NCBI GenBank assembly: GCA_029931535.1
Contig: JAQPZY010001347.1
Coordinates: 2,019,501 to 2,083,500, forward strand
DNA length: 64,000 bases
Reading direction: 5' to 3'
Source: Margaritifera margaritifera
Taxonomy: Eukaryota; Mollusca; Bivalvia; Unionida; Margaritiferidae
The translations under genes and the position numbers were made by a program. Each line of letters opens with the position of its first letter. The first letter of the stretch is position 1. The notes under the pieces are model-generated. The model did not search any database. It was given only the letters and a program-made list of their open reading frames with translations, and was not told the origin of the DNA. This document shows, piece after piece, positions 37,620 through 49,299 of the stretch.

Positions 37620-38700
37620 TCTTTAACATAAAAAATTATACACAGTCGCAAAAATATATTTTGGACTTGCTATCAGATTTGCAAAATGTTTTTAACATCT
37701 TTGGACACCCTGGCATATTTACAATCTTATGGGGAAACACCACAAGGTCACATTCTTGTCTTCCTGAGCAATGCAACTGGCTCTGAATTTGATAGTAATA
37801 ATCATGGTGTGTGCGAAGGTATAGTACATTACCTTTGTGTTAGGCAGAGTACAGTGACCAGTGTAATTTCTTTATCTTTTGATCGATAAGGAGATTTCAC
37901 TTCAAGCAATAAAAATAATATTTAGCAGGCGATCATGCCAGATATAGATTGTTTTTGCTGATAAATATACAATATTTTTCTAACGGTATGTCCAGTGACA
38001 TGCATATACTATGGTTAAATGACTTGGCAATTTTCTAAACTCTGCTTTCTCGGTGGCTTTACAAATATTACCAAACATCAATGAATGTTGTCTTTTATTT
38101 CTCTCCTGTTAGGAAACATTTTTTCTAGACTGGCCTATTATTTTTTCTTCAATACTCTTCACTTCATTGTCTTCAATTTGTGTGACATTTATACCATATA
38201 GAAACCCATTATCGCTGATTGTTTTAAATGTATATGATCATGTCCAACTTCTACAGTACTTGCAGGTTGAAACATCTGGAATACTGATATTTTTTAAACA
38301 CCTGGCATGTTCAAAAAATTACTCCTAAAGAAGCCAGAATACCAGAATTTCCTTTAAAAGCTTTCGGCCTCGGAAAAAAGTCTAAATTTGTAACTTCCTC
38401 CGCATTATGCATACTTATATCAACTGCTTTCATAGGTGACCGTTTCAATATTGTACTTGTGAAAAGTTTGTAATGTTTGGGTGATTGTCTCCTCACTCAA
38501 TACATCGCCTATCTCTCACAATGTTAAACAAACGAAAGGAACTACAGAAACATGCTTGCAGTGAACACGGGGCCACACATCCCCTGCACTCACCCTGACA
38601 CTCGTGTATAGGTCCATGTTCATTGATCAGCAAATCAATGAAATACACAACTGATTTCTACATCTCGGCTCAACAGGCTCATTTTGCAAAAGTAAAACCA
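37620..38700 (-). pseudogene. SWIM zinc finger plus YqaJ-type nuclease, decayed
   Basis: Read on the minus strand. A SWIM-like Cys/His stretch (HCKHVSVV, about 38,540-38,565) is followed by SPKHYKLF (about 38,460-38,490). An N-terminal YqaJ block follows: IEEKIIGQSRKNVS (about 38,110-38,150) and FGNICKATEKAEFRKLPSHL (about 38,015-38,075). The conserved YYYQIQSQLH with CDLVVF (about 37,750-37,812) comes last. YqaJ proteins are lambda-exonuclease-like, PD-(D/E)XK fold nucleases. In metazoan genomes they occur in SWIM-YqaJ proteins and as the second gene of ISL2EU-type transposons. Stops and frameshifts make it a pseudogene. The YqaJ part is the firmer assignment, and the SWIM part is less sure. 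Confidence 0.65.
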
Positions 38701-38899
38701 GCCTGCTGTGCCATTCTGATATATCTTAGAAAAATGCGTGTTACAGGTTTTTTGCATTTACCTCAAATGCGGTGTTAAACCAGCTCAAGTAGTTTTTCAC
38801 TGATCGCGCTTCCAGCAATGGAAATTTCATTTCGCTATGTACCTCCTTACATTTGGTTATCTCCAGCAAACTGATGGCATAGTCCGGTTCAATTATCAG

Positions 38900-39840
38900 A
38901 TTTTACAAAAGCCTATATCATAGGCTTCAAGACTGAAAATAAATAAATAATGATTTAAAAGGTAATTTGCAGTCTACATTCCAAATATTATCACTTAGTA
39001 GATTATATGTTTAAAAATTTGATTTAAAATAAAAACAAACTTGTTTTTAACACAAATCATTAAACAGGAGGCCTGGGGGCACATATGCTGCACACTCGCC
39101 TAAATAATACATAAATAAATACATGCATAAATGCATTTATACTGTACTTGTTGGTTCATATTTATTAAGTTAAATAAATGTTCTCACACAATTCACAGAT
39201 ATGTGTTCACGGTGATCCCAAAAGTGATTTTCGCTTGATGATAGCATATATGTCACGATGACAAAATATAAACAATAACAAAAAAACTTGGAGGAAGATA
39301 CATGCAGTATTAAAATGCCGATCTCGTCAAAAAAGTCCCTTACCTCTTGTCACGGAATTGTGTGCACGAGAGTACCTTTTGTAATGGGGTTCATTGCCGC
39401 GTACAGCGTTACCAGGGGTGTATGTTTTAAACCTTTGCAATTTTGATATACTGTTTTCTGTTCACTCACTGGATGTGGATTCGACCACTTCATAGTATTT
39501 ACTGAGCTTTCTCTATATTGTCACAATGCAGACTAGCCTTGTCATGATGTCCAGTTCAGCTGTTGTGATGAAATTGTTTAACATATTCACTGTTTCAGAC
39601 TTTATTGTAAATTTCTAGAAAGTAAGACCTATATCACATAACGCCATTAGCAGTACAAGTCGGGAGACTGGAGATAAAAGAGGCACTCTTGGGACAATTG
39701 GATATTAACATTAAGCGGCAATTGGGGGACAATGGGAAATTAACATTAGCCAACAGGTGGGGGACAAAGTCTGTCATGTTGAAAAATCTATAATGACAAG
39801 GACAATGTAATGTTAAAAATATTCATAGGTTAAACATTCA
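38900..39840. other. non-coding stretch
   Basis: No gene is supportable. It may contain the remaining end of the ISL2EU-like element, but no terminal repeats were recognised. A duplicated ATTAACATTA-GGGGACAA phrase occurs at about 39,695-39,770. Confidence 0.4.
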
Positions 39841-39844
39841 CATT

Positions 39845-40060
39845 GAGTGACCAACACCGTCTAACTGTCTAGCACCCACATCGTCTGAGCAACACACTGT
39901 CTGATTGTCCAGCATCTACTTTATCTGATCAACACCCAAACCTACTGAACAACAATCACACCTACTGATATACGCCTACACCTGCTAACTGACACGCCGT
40001 ATGAATTACCAGTAATCACAGGTATTGACCAATACATCATCTTATCCACCAACACACAGC
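39845..40060. repeat. degenerate about 25-28 bp tandem repeat
   Basis: Repeated phrases of the type (A)CCAACAC-CNNCTGANTGTC(C/T)AGCA recur with drift through the segment. The units are old and diverged. Confidence 0.55.
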
Positions 40061-40590
40061 GTGGAAGAGGATGCAACATAGGAGATAATATAAGAAAAAG
40101 TAACACACAGAGTAGACAAAATGACATCTCACACTCACATATATACATATGCAACCCGAAAGTGGAGTGTAAGGAGATAAATAGTAGGAATATTCACGCT
40201 TACACAAAAACAAACTTATATACTATCATCGATGCAAAGAGTTGGAATGCCTACACGTACACAAACATAATATCATACTGATATACCATCACAAAAGAGA
40301 GAAGGATGCGGGGTTTAAGGTTTAGTTGTGAAATAAATACAAACATACACACAAAATAGTTTTGTTGGCAATAATTGAGTAGTATATCTGTTTGTAAGAG
40401 ATTTGTGTAACCCTGAAAAACGCTGTTGTGTTGGGAGTGGGGTGGAGTGGGGTTTAGCCTCTTCATTTTTCTTCTTCGCAAGCTTTTCCACAGTACAGGT
40501 CCATAGACCAGTGCTCTCTTAAGGTTACTTTGCCTTTTAATGCACACTATTCTCTTCCATACAGTAGTTTATGTGTACTTTGTGTTGACC

Positions 40591-40612
40591 CATGATGACG
40601 TCACATATATAA
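40591..40612 (+). promoter_or_regulatory. CRE plus TATA-like motif
   Basis: A perfect palindromic cAMP response element TGACGTCA stands 5 bp or so before TATATAAGG, so the order is GATGACGTCACATATATAAGG. A second CRE half-type and TATA pair lies about 210 bp downstream. No downstream gene was identified, so promoter function is speculative. Confidence 0.3.
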
Positions 40613-40803
40613 GGTAGTCTGGATAAATCAGCATGTTTGATATGATTGTTCATGACTCCACGTTGGTCTGCATCTTGAAATGTCTGAGAACGGATGGCAT
40701 AAGGACGAACGCATCTTTATATATATTCTAAGACCGAATCGACACTGATTAGGAGGTTCCACCAAGCAGACCACGTGTGACTTCCAAACAGAATGCAGCG
40801 GAC

Positions 40804-40830
40804 GCGCGACGTCACAGTCGATATATATAA
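40804..40830 (+). promoter_or_regulatory. second CRE-like plus TATA-like motif
   Basis: GCGACGTCACAG is followed by GATATATATAAAA within about 20 bp, repeating the layout seen at 40,591. It is unsupported by any downstream ORF. Confidence 0.25.
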
Positions 40831-41897
40831 AATTGTATGTATGATTGTTTGTCTCTACATTGTGGTTTCATTGATTCAGTTTTCATTAGACAATCATATA
40901 TTTTTCTAATCCAGTTGTATATATGAGATTGTTATGATAATGCATACAATTTAATTACGTTATATCAATGACGTATTTCTATATAAATATATAGACATCA
41001 TCCGTTTCTTTCAAAATATATTGTGCCTGAAAAGCTTACACTAAATGCGAAACTAATCACACAAGGACTATATTGATGAAAAACTTTTTTCTGTTCCCGT
41101 TTTTATGAAAAAGTAAATATTGTTAAATGTAATGACTCTGTATCTAAATATGTTATTCACGACACAAATGGAACTCTCTAACATACATTATATATGCTGA
41201 AAAAGATCAATGAACATGGGCTGGTTTTGGAAATTGCAAATAAATGCTGCATTTGGCAACTTCATAATCCCAATTAGACATGAGCGTGGTCTTGCTCCAG
41301 GAAGAAATGTCAGCAGACTCTGTATTTCTCATGAGTAAACTTGTTTGCAAAATATCATCGTGGAACAAGGTTGCGCTGATAATTAAACACTTAAATTGCA
41401 CGAATGTTACGGTAAACGTGGCATTAACATTTTCTTGCTGTCGCACTGTTGGTACCTCAGTCTCCACTACGCGTATATTATTATAACTGCAGCATACACG
41501 GCATTTATTCCATACCTACCAGTATTGTGCTCAAAATATTCAGAAGAAAGAAAAAGAAATATATGTTAAACAATCTTATTCACTTCTTTCTTACATTTTT
41601 TTCCTTTCACAATTTTAGCTTGTCTTGTGCACATGGCTCAACATTTTGGAGTGGCGCCAGCGGGGATTCTGAATAAATTATAAAAAAATTGAGCGGCATC
41701 TATAATACGTAGCATTTTATTGTTTAACATGCCTGTACACAGAATGGATGCCACAACTAATATGAACCTAAGTAGAATATTGTTGCTTACAAATGAAGGA
41801 TAACAAAAGAATTGAATGTTTTATATTCAGTCATGTTGTGGGACAATCCATCATGTAGGGGAATTAAATAACATATGGTTGACTATACTGACTATTT

Positions 41898-41901
<4 letters not shown>

Positions 41902-41938
<37 letters not shown>
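41902..41938. repeat. (CA)n microsatellite
   Basis: About 18 CA units. Confidence 0.95.
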
Positions 41939-41939
<1 letters not shown>

Positions 41940-42388
41940 CCGAAAATTCAGCTTAGTAAGGTCTAAGCCAAAAACATTTAAGAAAATTTAATTCAGCCAA
42001 TTTTTCTTCAAGTTTTAACATTAATAACGTTATAAAGAAATGGACCTGAATTGTACGGTACTTCCATGGAATACACCAAAATATCATTGTTCATAGGAAA
42101 CGTATATACGCAACTTCATTTTCTCCAAAAGTATGAAAACACAATTTAAAATTTAGGCAACAATTTAAGAATGGTCAATTAAAAAGATGGATTGTTGGAC
42201 AGGAGTATACGCCAACTTCAAGCTAGACAGTGTAAGCCAATATATCCATTAAACCTAAACTTTGGTAAAGCGTCTGACAGCCACACAGTAGAACCAGGTT
42301 CGAATGTGATAAGGTTTGTTACTGTTAATTTTACTAAACTTTAGAATGTTACAAATACTACTAATAGTAATAAAGATTTTTTGGTAAG

Positions 42389-42518
42389 GCACTTTTAACA
42401 CATTATTGGCTATATTGAACCCGTGATACCCACTCAGATCAGCCTCGGGGTGTCGTTGGGAAAGGCATTTAGCTCCTATTTCCCGGGCATGATATAACCA
42501 ATAATGTGTTAAAAGTGC
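42389..42518. mobile_element. short palindromic (fold-back) element
   Basis: The 35-bp arms at 42,389-42,423 and 42,484-42,518 are inverted copies with about four mismatches. The left arm starts GCACTTTTAACACATTATTGG. The loop is 60 bp. The structure could form a stable hairpin and resembles a tiny MITE or a fold-back repeat. A third partial GCACT/TTTTAA phrase follows at about 42,517-42,530. Confidence 0.75.
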
Positions 42519-42570
42519 AGTTAAAAGCACTATTCCTTTACCTGGCATGACGCCCCTGTATCTAATAGGA

Positions 42571-42571
42571 A

Positions 42572-42628
<57 letters not shown>
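42571..42628. repeat. (CA)n microsatellite
   Basis: About 28 CA units end directly at dispersed repeat copy B. Confidence 0.95.
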
Positions 42629-42629
<1 letters not shown>

Positions 42630-43420
42630 TCTCACCCACATAGCGTTTTAGATATCGGACTACTAATTCATTCCCATAGAACTTAATGCTAATATATTAA
42701 AAAGTAAAAATAATTTTTGCATTCTGCTGGCATAAAAACCATATATGCTTCCATTTATCAGAGTTAGAGAATGTGTTCAGCCTTGAAATACAGGTGTTTT
42801 GTAGTATATTTTTAGCCTCGTGCTCCTATATTGGGGAACTCCCTGGTCTGCACCTGATAACACAGTGTCACACTAAGAGTCCATATGCTATTTTGTCAGT
42901 AGGAAATTGAATACAGAATATCCAAATAAAATTAAATAATTTGTAGTCAACTTAAGTACAAATATTGAAGTTTATGAACTGTCTAATGAAAAACAAAACA
43001 AAAACAAAAACAAAAAACAAAAAAAAAAAAAAAAAACATTTACTAGCCAGTGTGTGCATCTCAAAATCTTGAGTATTCTATTTTTATTCCCCCCACCAGT
43101 TGACTGGTTCTCTGACTGTAAAAAAATTTTTTTTGGTCCGATACATATACCGAGCATCAATTGTTATAAACGTTTTTCATTTTTGTGTATTTTCAACCTT
43201 AGACACCCAGTATGCACGATACTAATTAGAGCGGTATTCTAAGCACATACAATGATAATAATGGACACTTCTGTCATGCCTACAGATGATAAGAATGAAT
43301 AAAACATTACAAAAATAGTTCCGTTATACAGTTCATACACTACAATATATGTACTAAAGTTGTCAACAAAATATTTCATTTTATTTTGATATCCAGGTAC
43401 AGATTGTCCACTATTGGAGG
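42630..43420 (+). repeat. dispersed repeat, copy B
   Basis: This is a direct copy of the start of copy A. CTCACCCACATAGCGTTTTAGA, CCCATAGAACTTAATGCTAAT and ATATGCTTCCATTTATCAGAGT match in order. The centre (TGGTCTGCACCT, AGGAAATTGAATACAG) instead matches the inverted copy at 55.25-55.53 kb. A poly-A/AAAC run at 42,990-43,036 interrupts it. As with copy A, a microsatellite touches its start. Confidence 0.75.
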
Positions 43421-43519
43421 TATTCATACACCGAGAAGTTAAGTGGGGCTTAGGCTGACAGATAATCTAAAAATGTGTGAATTGTGGCTTCATTTCACCT
43501 AAATTCAAGCTGTACACTG

Positions 43520-44692
43520 CGTTTACATTCAGCAAACCAGGCTGCAGTGCTGCTGCAGTCAACTTGAGATTTCAGGAGTGACTTCAAGACACTCCAATTA
43601 GAAATACAAGGGCCATACTCATCCACATATATATTTCCTCCTTCTGCTCGAAGCGGCATGCAAAGGACTGCAAATATAGTAGCCAAAGTTACAACTGATC
43701 TAAATGGCAGTAAATACCCTTCCCCTATCAACGTTGCATTTGATGCATGTTACAACTCTGTTCGCATAGTTTGTGCAGAGAAACCAGGACAAACATCTTA
43801 ACAAGCTGTCGCAATCGCATCTTAAATAATGACTTATCATAAGTACATCACTGCGGCAGTGTGCAAAACCTAATTGTGTTGGACTGTAGCTTGTCTCGGA
43901 GGAAAAGGATACGATGGTGCATGTCCTAATGGTCATGCAGACTGTTATGTGAATATTTTATATGTAGCACATCACTCTGACTTTGAAATGGGACGTGAAA
44001 TTGGGACACAGATTGTTCTTCAACAATTTCTAGTTAAGTTTGTGACAACATACGGTAATGCATAATCAGTCATTTCAAGAAGCATATACAACATTGTCTC
44101 CCATGTGAGACGTGGAGCGTTTAGCAGATCCGACTCAATTGGGAAAATTCCAGTGCAATAAATTCATATCAGCTATATTCAGTGACGCTATGTTTCCTAG
44201 TGCTTTAGCAAAAGAAAGCAAGAAGAAGTCACAAAAGTCTTTAGTCAAGACATCAAGGACCACTGCAGCTTAGTATTAAAAAAATTATTGGAAGAAAATG
44301 GAGGTCACTCGCATAAAATAAGGTTGCTATTACCCAAAATTCTAGATGAAACACTGCGTTCCTATTTTGGGGTTTCTATGGCTTGTAGTGGTGGTGGTCA
44401 CAGAAATAGCTGGTGGCTTAATTCCAAATTTCTCGGCTCAAACAAAGTAACCAATCTGCAAATGAATGAGAATGACAAGCAATTACTGCAAGAAATCCTG
44501 ATAATTAAGTTGGTTGAGAAATATAACAACAACAACAACAACCACCCAAATATAGCGGGGAAATCTGCAGCACGTGTCATGTATAGTGATATTTGCTATT
44601 ACCACCTGATGAGATCCACGGAAGGATCGAAATACTTTGGGTGTTTTAAATATACATATATAAAAGTACAACTACAAGAAAGCTTACCATAA
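43520..44692 (+). pseudogene. Mutator-like transposase, copy 1 (decayed)
   Basis: Blocks of the metazoan Mutator-like transposase (Pfam Mutator) are found in order, in changing frames. They are PGCSAAAVN (about 43,540), GMQRTANIVAKVTTDLNGSK (about 43,658-43,715), AFDACYNSVRIV and EKPGQTSKQAVAIA (about 43,737-43,825). CWTVACLGGKGYDGACPNGH with ADCYVNI (about 43,880-43,960) follows. Then come TTYGNA (where copy 2 has TTDGDA, about 44,045), FSQDIKDHCSLVLKKLLEEN (about 44,240-44,300) and SWWLNSKFLGSNKV with MNENDKQLLQEIL. The catalytic D of the TTDGD position has become Y. A (AAC)n run is inserted near 44,525. Numerous frameshifts show it is dead. Confidence 0.75.
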
Positions 44693-44699
44693 AAAGATA

Positions 44700-46040
44700 A
44701 TTATGTTTCTGAATTCTTCATTACTGTTACATTCTAAATTCAAGCATACAGTCTGGATTTGTACCATGACCAAAACCTTTTCTTTTCACTACGACAAGAA
44801 TTTCTAGAACAATTTGCCTGGTAGGTTTCCAAACATAAATGAGATGTACTGATACATGACCTATTATGACATAGATGTCTGCAATACAGAGACAGGGCTA
44901 TATCTAATTTCGTAATAAAAACCCTGTAAGCAATTCTGTGTACGTGTTTCTTTTTCCATTGTTGTGCATTGGGATCTTTGTATGAATGTAAGCCATATTT
45001 CCCATCTGTTGTTTTGCCACCAGTCCATATGTGGCATTGCCTATTTGGAGTATTGGCACTAAAGTTTCATTAGGTTTCAATGTAAAATTTTGAAAAAACC
45101 CCTCCATACTAACTTTTGCAACAGGAAATTGGTGTCTTAGTACAACACAACCACATCATTTATTATTTTCTATCAACACATACCAAAATTAGGTCCACAT
45201 CTTAAAATACAGGAATTTTGAAATTAATTTTTTTAAAAAAATGAAACAAATATATTTAAAATAAAAAATTTAACGTTGACAATTTGACTGTGTATTTGTT
45301 TTGCTATAAGGAATAAATGTGCCAGGTTGCTCTTGGTAAAATGGCATATCTTCTTTCAGAAAGTATACCGGAAAATATTAATGTGTGTCTGAATCATAAA
45401 ATGTCTTTCAAGGCAGGGTCAGGGAAACCATGTTATATAGATGTATGATATTTTTTCGCTCCGTTAGATCAATTGAATGCAAAATGTTCCAACCTAACTT
45501 TATCTTTTATTTTAAGAGATGAGGAAAATCTTGATTTCAATAGCATACCGAAAACGTTTACAGTATATTTATCTCGCTGGTGCAATCAGAGGTGTCCTTC
45601 TGTTCAGATAACTTTAAAACCCAAATTTAGCATATAATATGTACCTTCCGTTTCCGTTCCACGTATTCTCAATGACGACAACATGTTGGGATCATAGCAT
45701 ATCAACGTATGTAACATAAATTAATAATCTGACAATAATTATCATCATCAAGTCCAAAATAATGTATTGGAAACAAATATCGTATCTACGTATGTCACAC
45801 GACACAATATAATGAGGTAATGGGCGGTTCGTAAACTTTTTAAGTTCCGATATGCCCATCCAGCTACTGCATCGGGGATAGTGATCATGCATGCCCTGTG
45901 TTGCTTGAAAAAAATGATATACTGTTGAAAATATAACATATACATTCATCATAATGCTTGCGTCTGGAGAATTACGTGAAGGGTCCCAACATACTCAAAA
46001 TAGTCCACAAGGGAAGACAGGAAGAGGAATATGAAATAAA
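44700..46040. other. non-coding stretch
   Basis: No gene is firmly supported. A minus-strand frame at 44,904-45,107 has non-repetitive composition but no recognised domain. Confidence 0.4.
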
Positions 46041-46049
46041 GATAAGGGG

Positions 46050-46800
46050 AGAGAAACCAAACCAAACTGTGATATAAGCAAAGCTGAGTGTAACCCTATG
46101 GATGGATTACAGTAGGAATTTAAGAAATGTAGGCAAGAAATGAATTAGCTTAGATGGATCAAGAAGATGATGTTTTAAGATTTACATTACGATCACAAGA
46201 AGTTTAAAGAAAATAAACGTTGAAGTTAGAAATAAGTTAAAATATTCAGAGACTCTCTAAGAAGGTAGATGACATTGAAAAAACCTGCAGATTCACTTTG
46301 AGAAAGTAGATAAAATGGAAAAAAGAAAAAGAAGCATCCAAAAAGACTTGTAAAAACCTTAACGAGCAATTATAAGATTTTAAACAAATTAAACTCTTAC
46401 TCTCTGGAAAAAGAAAGATAGGAAGTACAATCTATTGTTCTCTAGAGTCAAATTAGAGAAATGATAATGTTAGAAAGATATGTTGGAAACGTGTATAAAT
46501 GGATGATGAATGTGTGCAAACTATGTATTTGCCAACAGTCACAGAACGCTGTCATATGGCCCTAATCCAATCCCCATTGTCATAAGATTGTTTTCACATT
46601 TGAAGACATACAACTAGTACTGTCCAGGACAAAACGCCAGGTTTGGAAAAAGATGAGGATACTGACGGATATACGTGTAATTTTGAACAAAAGGGGAGAA
46701 AGGCAAGCTAAGCCATCACAAATCAGGAAGAGGAGATATTAAAATCTTGTATCAAAAAATATGGTCTCTTTGGAAATTTGAATACATTGGAGTAAAGACA
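46050..46800 (+). pseudogene. possible L1-like retrotransposon ORF1, decayed
   Basis: The segment is rich in AGA/GAA/AAG triplets, giving broken Lys/Glu coiled-coil translations up to about 46,480. Phrases reminiscent of the L1 ORF1 RNA-binding part follow at about 46,535-46,720: TERCHMA, a NPIPIV-like stretch, VLSRTKRQ, and RKAS after a YTCNFEQKG. Many stops interrupt it. The assignment is by motif order only. An RT relic lies 3 kb downstream, but intervening endonuclease blocks were not recognised. Confidence 0.35.
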
Positions 46801-49200
46801 AATGAACAAAAATAAATGTTTGTAAAGTGTGTGAACACTTCATAACTTGTACAATTAAGCCAATACTAGCCATTACAATATATATGTAAATTTGAAAATC
46901 AATATAATCAATAACATGGCATGTAAATCATTCGCCATAAGTTGTAGTTCATAATTAAATCAAATTATAGCCTGTGATGATACACTTCATCATAATTTTT
47001 TGCAATATTAGGGAAGCTTAGAATTTAGTTTCTTATCCCAAGATACTAATTTTATAAATCATGAAATATCAAACCAATATTAAAATAATAAAAAATGCAT
47101 CTTTCTAACTTGTGACACGTTTTGAAGGGTTGCATTATGTGATTATCACATTTTGAAGGATAACAAGGATAGGAGTATGGGATAATTGGAATAGACATGG
47201 TAACTATAAATGGTGTCCATCCATGATAGGTGGTCTCTCAGTACATGTATAATAGTACGTACTTATTCATCCAACATGAGGTTTAAATGCTATGCGTTTT
47301 TTTATATTTCTTCCTAGTTTTTCACAATGCCTTCCGTTCAGTTATTATTATTTGTGATTATACAAGTCGCTTGACATAAGCTAGTCTCTGTAGCTGCATT
47401 ATTTATTTTCTTTGTTTTCCATTTTATGTGTGCTTTTGCCTTTTTCTTCTTGTATTAAGCTTTTTTCTTAATTCTGCTCTTTCAAACCTTGCTTTTTATG
47501 AAGATGAATTTTTCACTACTAGTCTATCAATAAGCCGTTTTTGAAAAGTTACTATTGCCTTCCTGCTCCAAAGCAATGTGTGTAAGATATTAAGCTTATA
47601 ATCTTTTGATTTAAATTGTATTTATTTCATTTAAACTCTATAACTGCACAATAAAATTGAATGAAATATATTGATGACATTTCTTCTCCTTTTTTATATT
47701 AATTTAGAGCTGTTATTAAATCAATTATGGTATCTTTTGAAATTTGACTCAAAGTGCATTCCTACAAATATTGTTCAGAGTATACCTCTAAAAGGTAGAA
47801 TAATTTTGTATTAATCCGCAGATGGTGTGTATATATTCCAATTTTGACTGAAATGTTATATAAATTATATAGATGAGTATAATAAACCTTGATGAAATGT
47901 AATAAATACATTAAACCTATAATATCTATATAATGTCTCTCTAAAATGTGGAGAACTTATACTATACTAACAATACTAACTATACTATACTATACAAATA
48001 CTATACTAACATCCATAAAGAAGAAGCAACTACAATTATTTTACTTCAACAGCATTACACTGTCGTATGTTTCCAATGTCAGGCGTAGACCTTGAATGGA
48101 AAAATGTGCAATTGATTTCACTAAATTGATTATTTCGCTGCAAGTGGGAACACTTGGCACAAAAATGTTCGCTGTATTGATACACACTTTAATTTATCGC
48201 TGTCTTTTAAAAAAAGAAAATTATTTCCCATAATAAATTGTCAAATTCATTGTTTATTTCCCAGACTACTATTTTTCCCTTGAAGTACTAAATTATAATC
48301 TTTATGTTAACTTTTGAGTATACATACGAAATGTAATTGTATTTTTTAGGATTCGATATGTTTAATAGTATATTATTATAAAAGGAGTATACATATATAT
48401 TTTTGCACACAATAGTTAATTAGATCTAGATTATTTTATCATAATTCTGAAAATGTATAGTGTCATATTTTAAAACAAAATGTTCAACATTATTTACCTA
48501 CAGCTAAACAGGACCGTTTCCATTCATTTTGATTAATACTTTTCATATCTTTAAGGCTTGCACCAACTCTCATACACAAACTAATTTAGAAGCAAAAAAA
48601 AAAACACAAAAAAAACAAAAAAAAAAACAAAAACAAACAAAGACAAAAAACATTGGTAATATTTCACTTTCATTTAAGGAATTTCTTAGCTCTTAATACA
48701 CATATAACAATATGCTGATATGCAGCAGCCAGTCCAAAGGGTAAGCTTCTAATTTTTGTAAATGCATACATTATGTCAAAACAAGATAGGTTTATCATAA
48801 ATTCGAATAGTGTATAATATAACGAAAGTAGAACGTGGAAATTGCCAGAAACTAGGAGCGCCCAGGAAGTGAAAGGTGTCTCCAATTTCATCAAATGTTA
48901 AAACAAAAGTGTTTTTTTAAATGACACTTAGTTACAGCTGCTAATGAGAATCATAGACATAAAAAATAGGGACATCAATCTTTATTGAACTCTTGTGAAT
49001 CAAATTCAAGAGAGCTAGGTACAATATTTAATTTAATCGATTGAATTTACAATGAATTACAATTTAATAACTGTATACGCGCAAAAGGCTTTTCGGAAAT
49101 TTAATAAATGTCTTTTCAAGGATCCTGACTGTGCTACAAAATTGAAGGATATAGCTGATGGAGTAAAATGAAAGAATATGGTCTTCATCTTTATACTTTT
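46801..49200. other. AT-rich non-coding stretch
   Basis: No domain or gene was recognised. It includes a low-complexity ACTATACTAAC cluster (about 47,955-48,015) and a poly-A/AAAC tract (48,594-48,650) that could be a retroelement tail. Confidence 0.4.
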
Positions 49201-49299
49201 GATAAACTGAATGCTATAAACGAAGCAGAGGTTTAGTTTATAATTGTTAACAATCTATTTTTAACATGTGTTATTAATGCAATTAATAGAGCAACGATA

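Noticed and set aside
37620..38700. A phage-derived recombinase acquired from bacteria
   Set aside because: The YqaJ family is widespread in metazoan transposons, and the neighbouring DDE transposase gives a simpler explanation.
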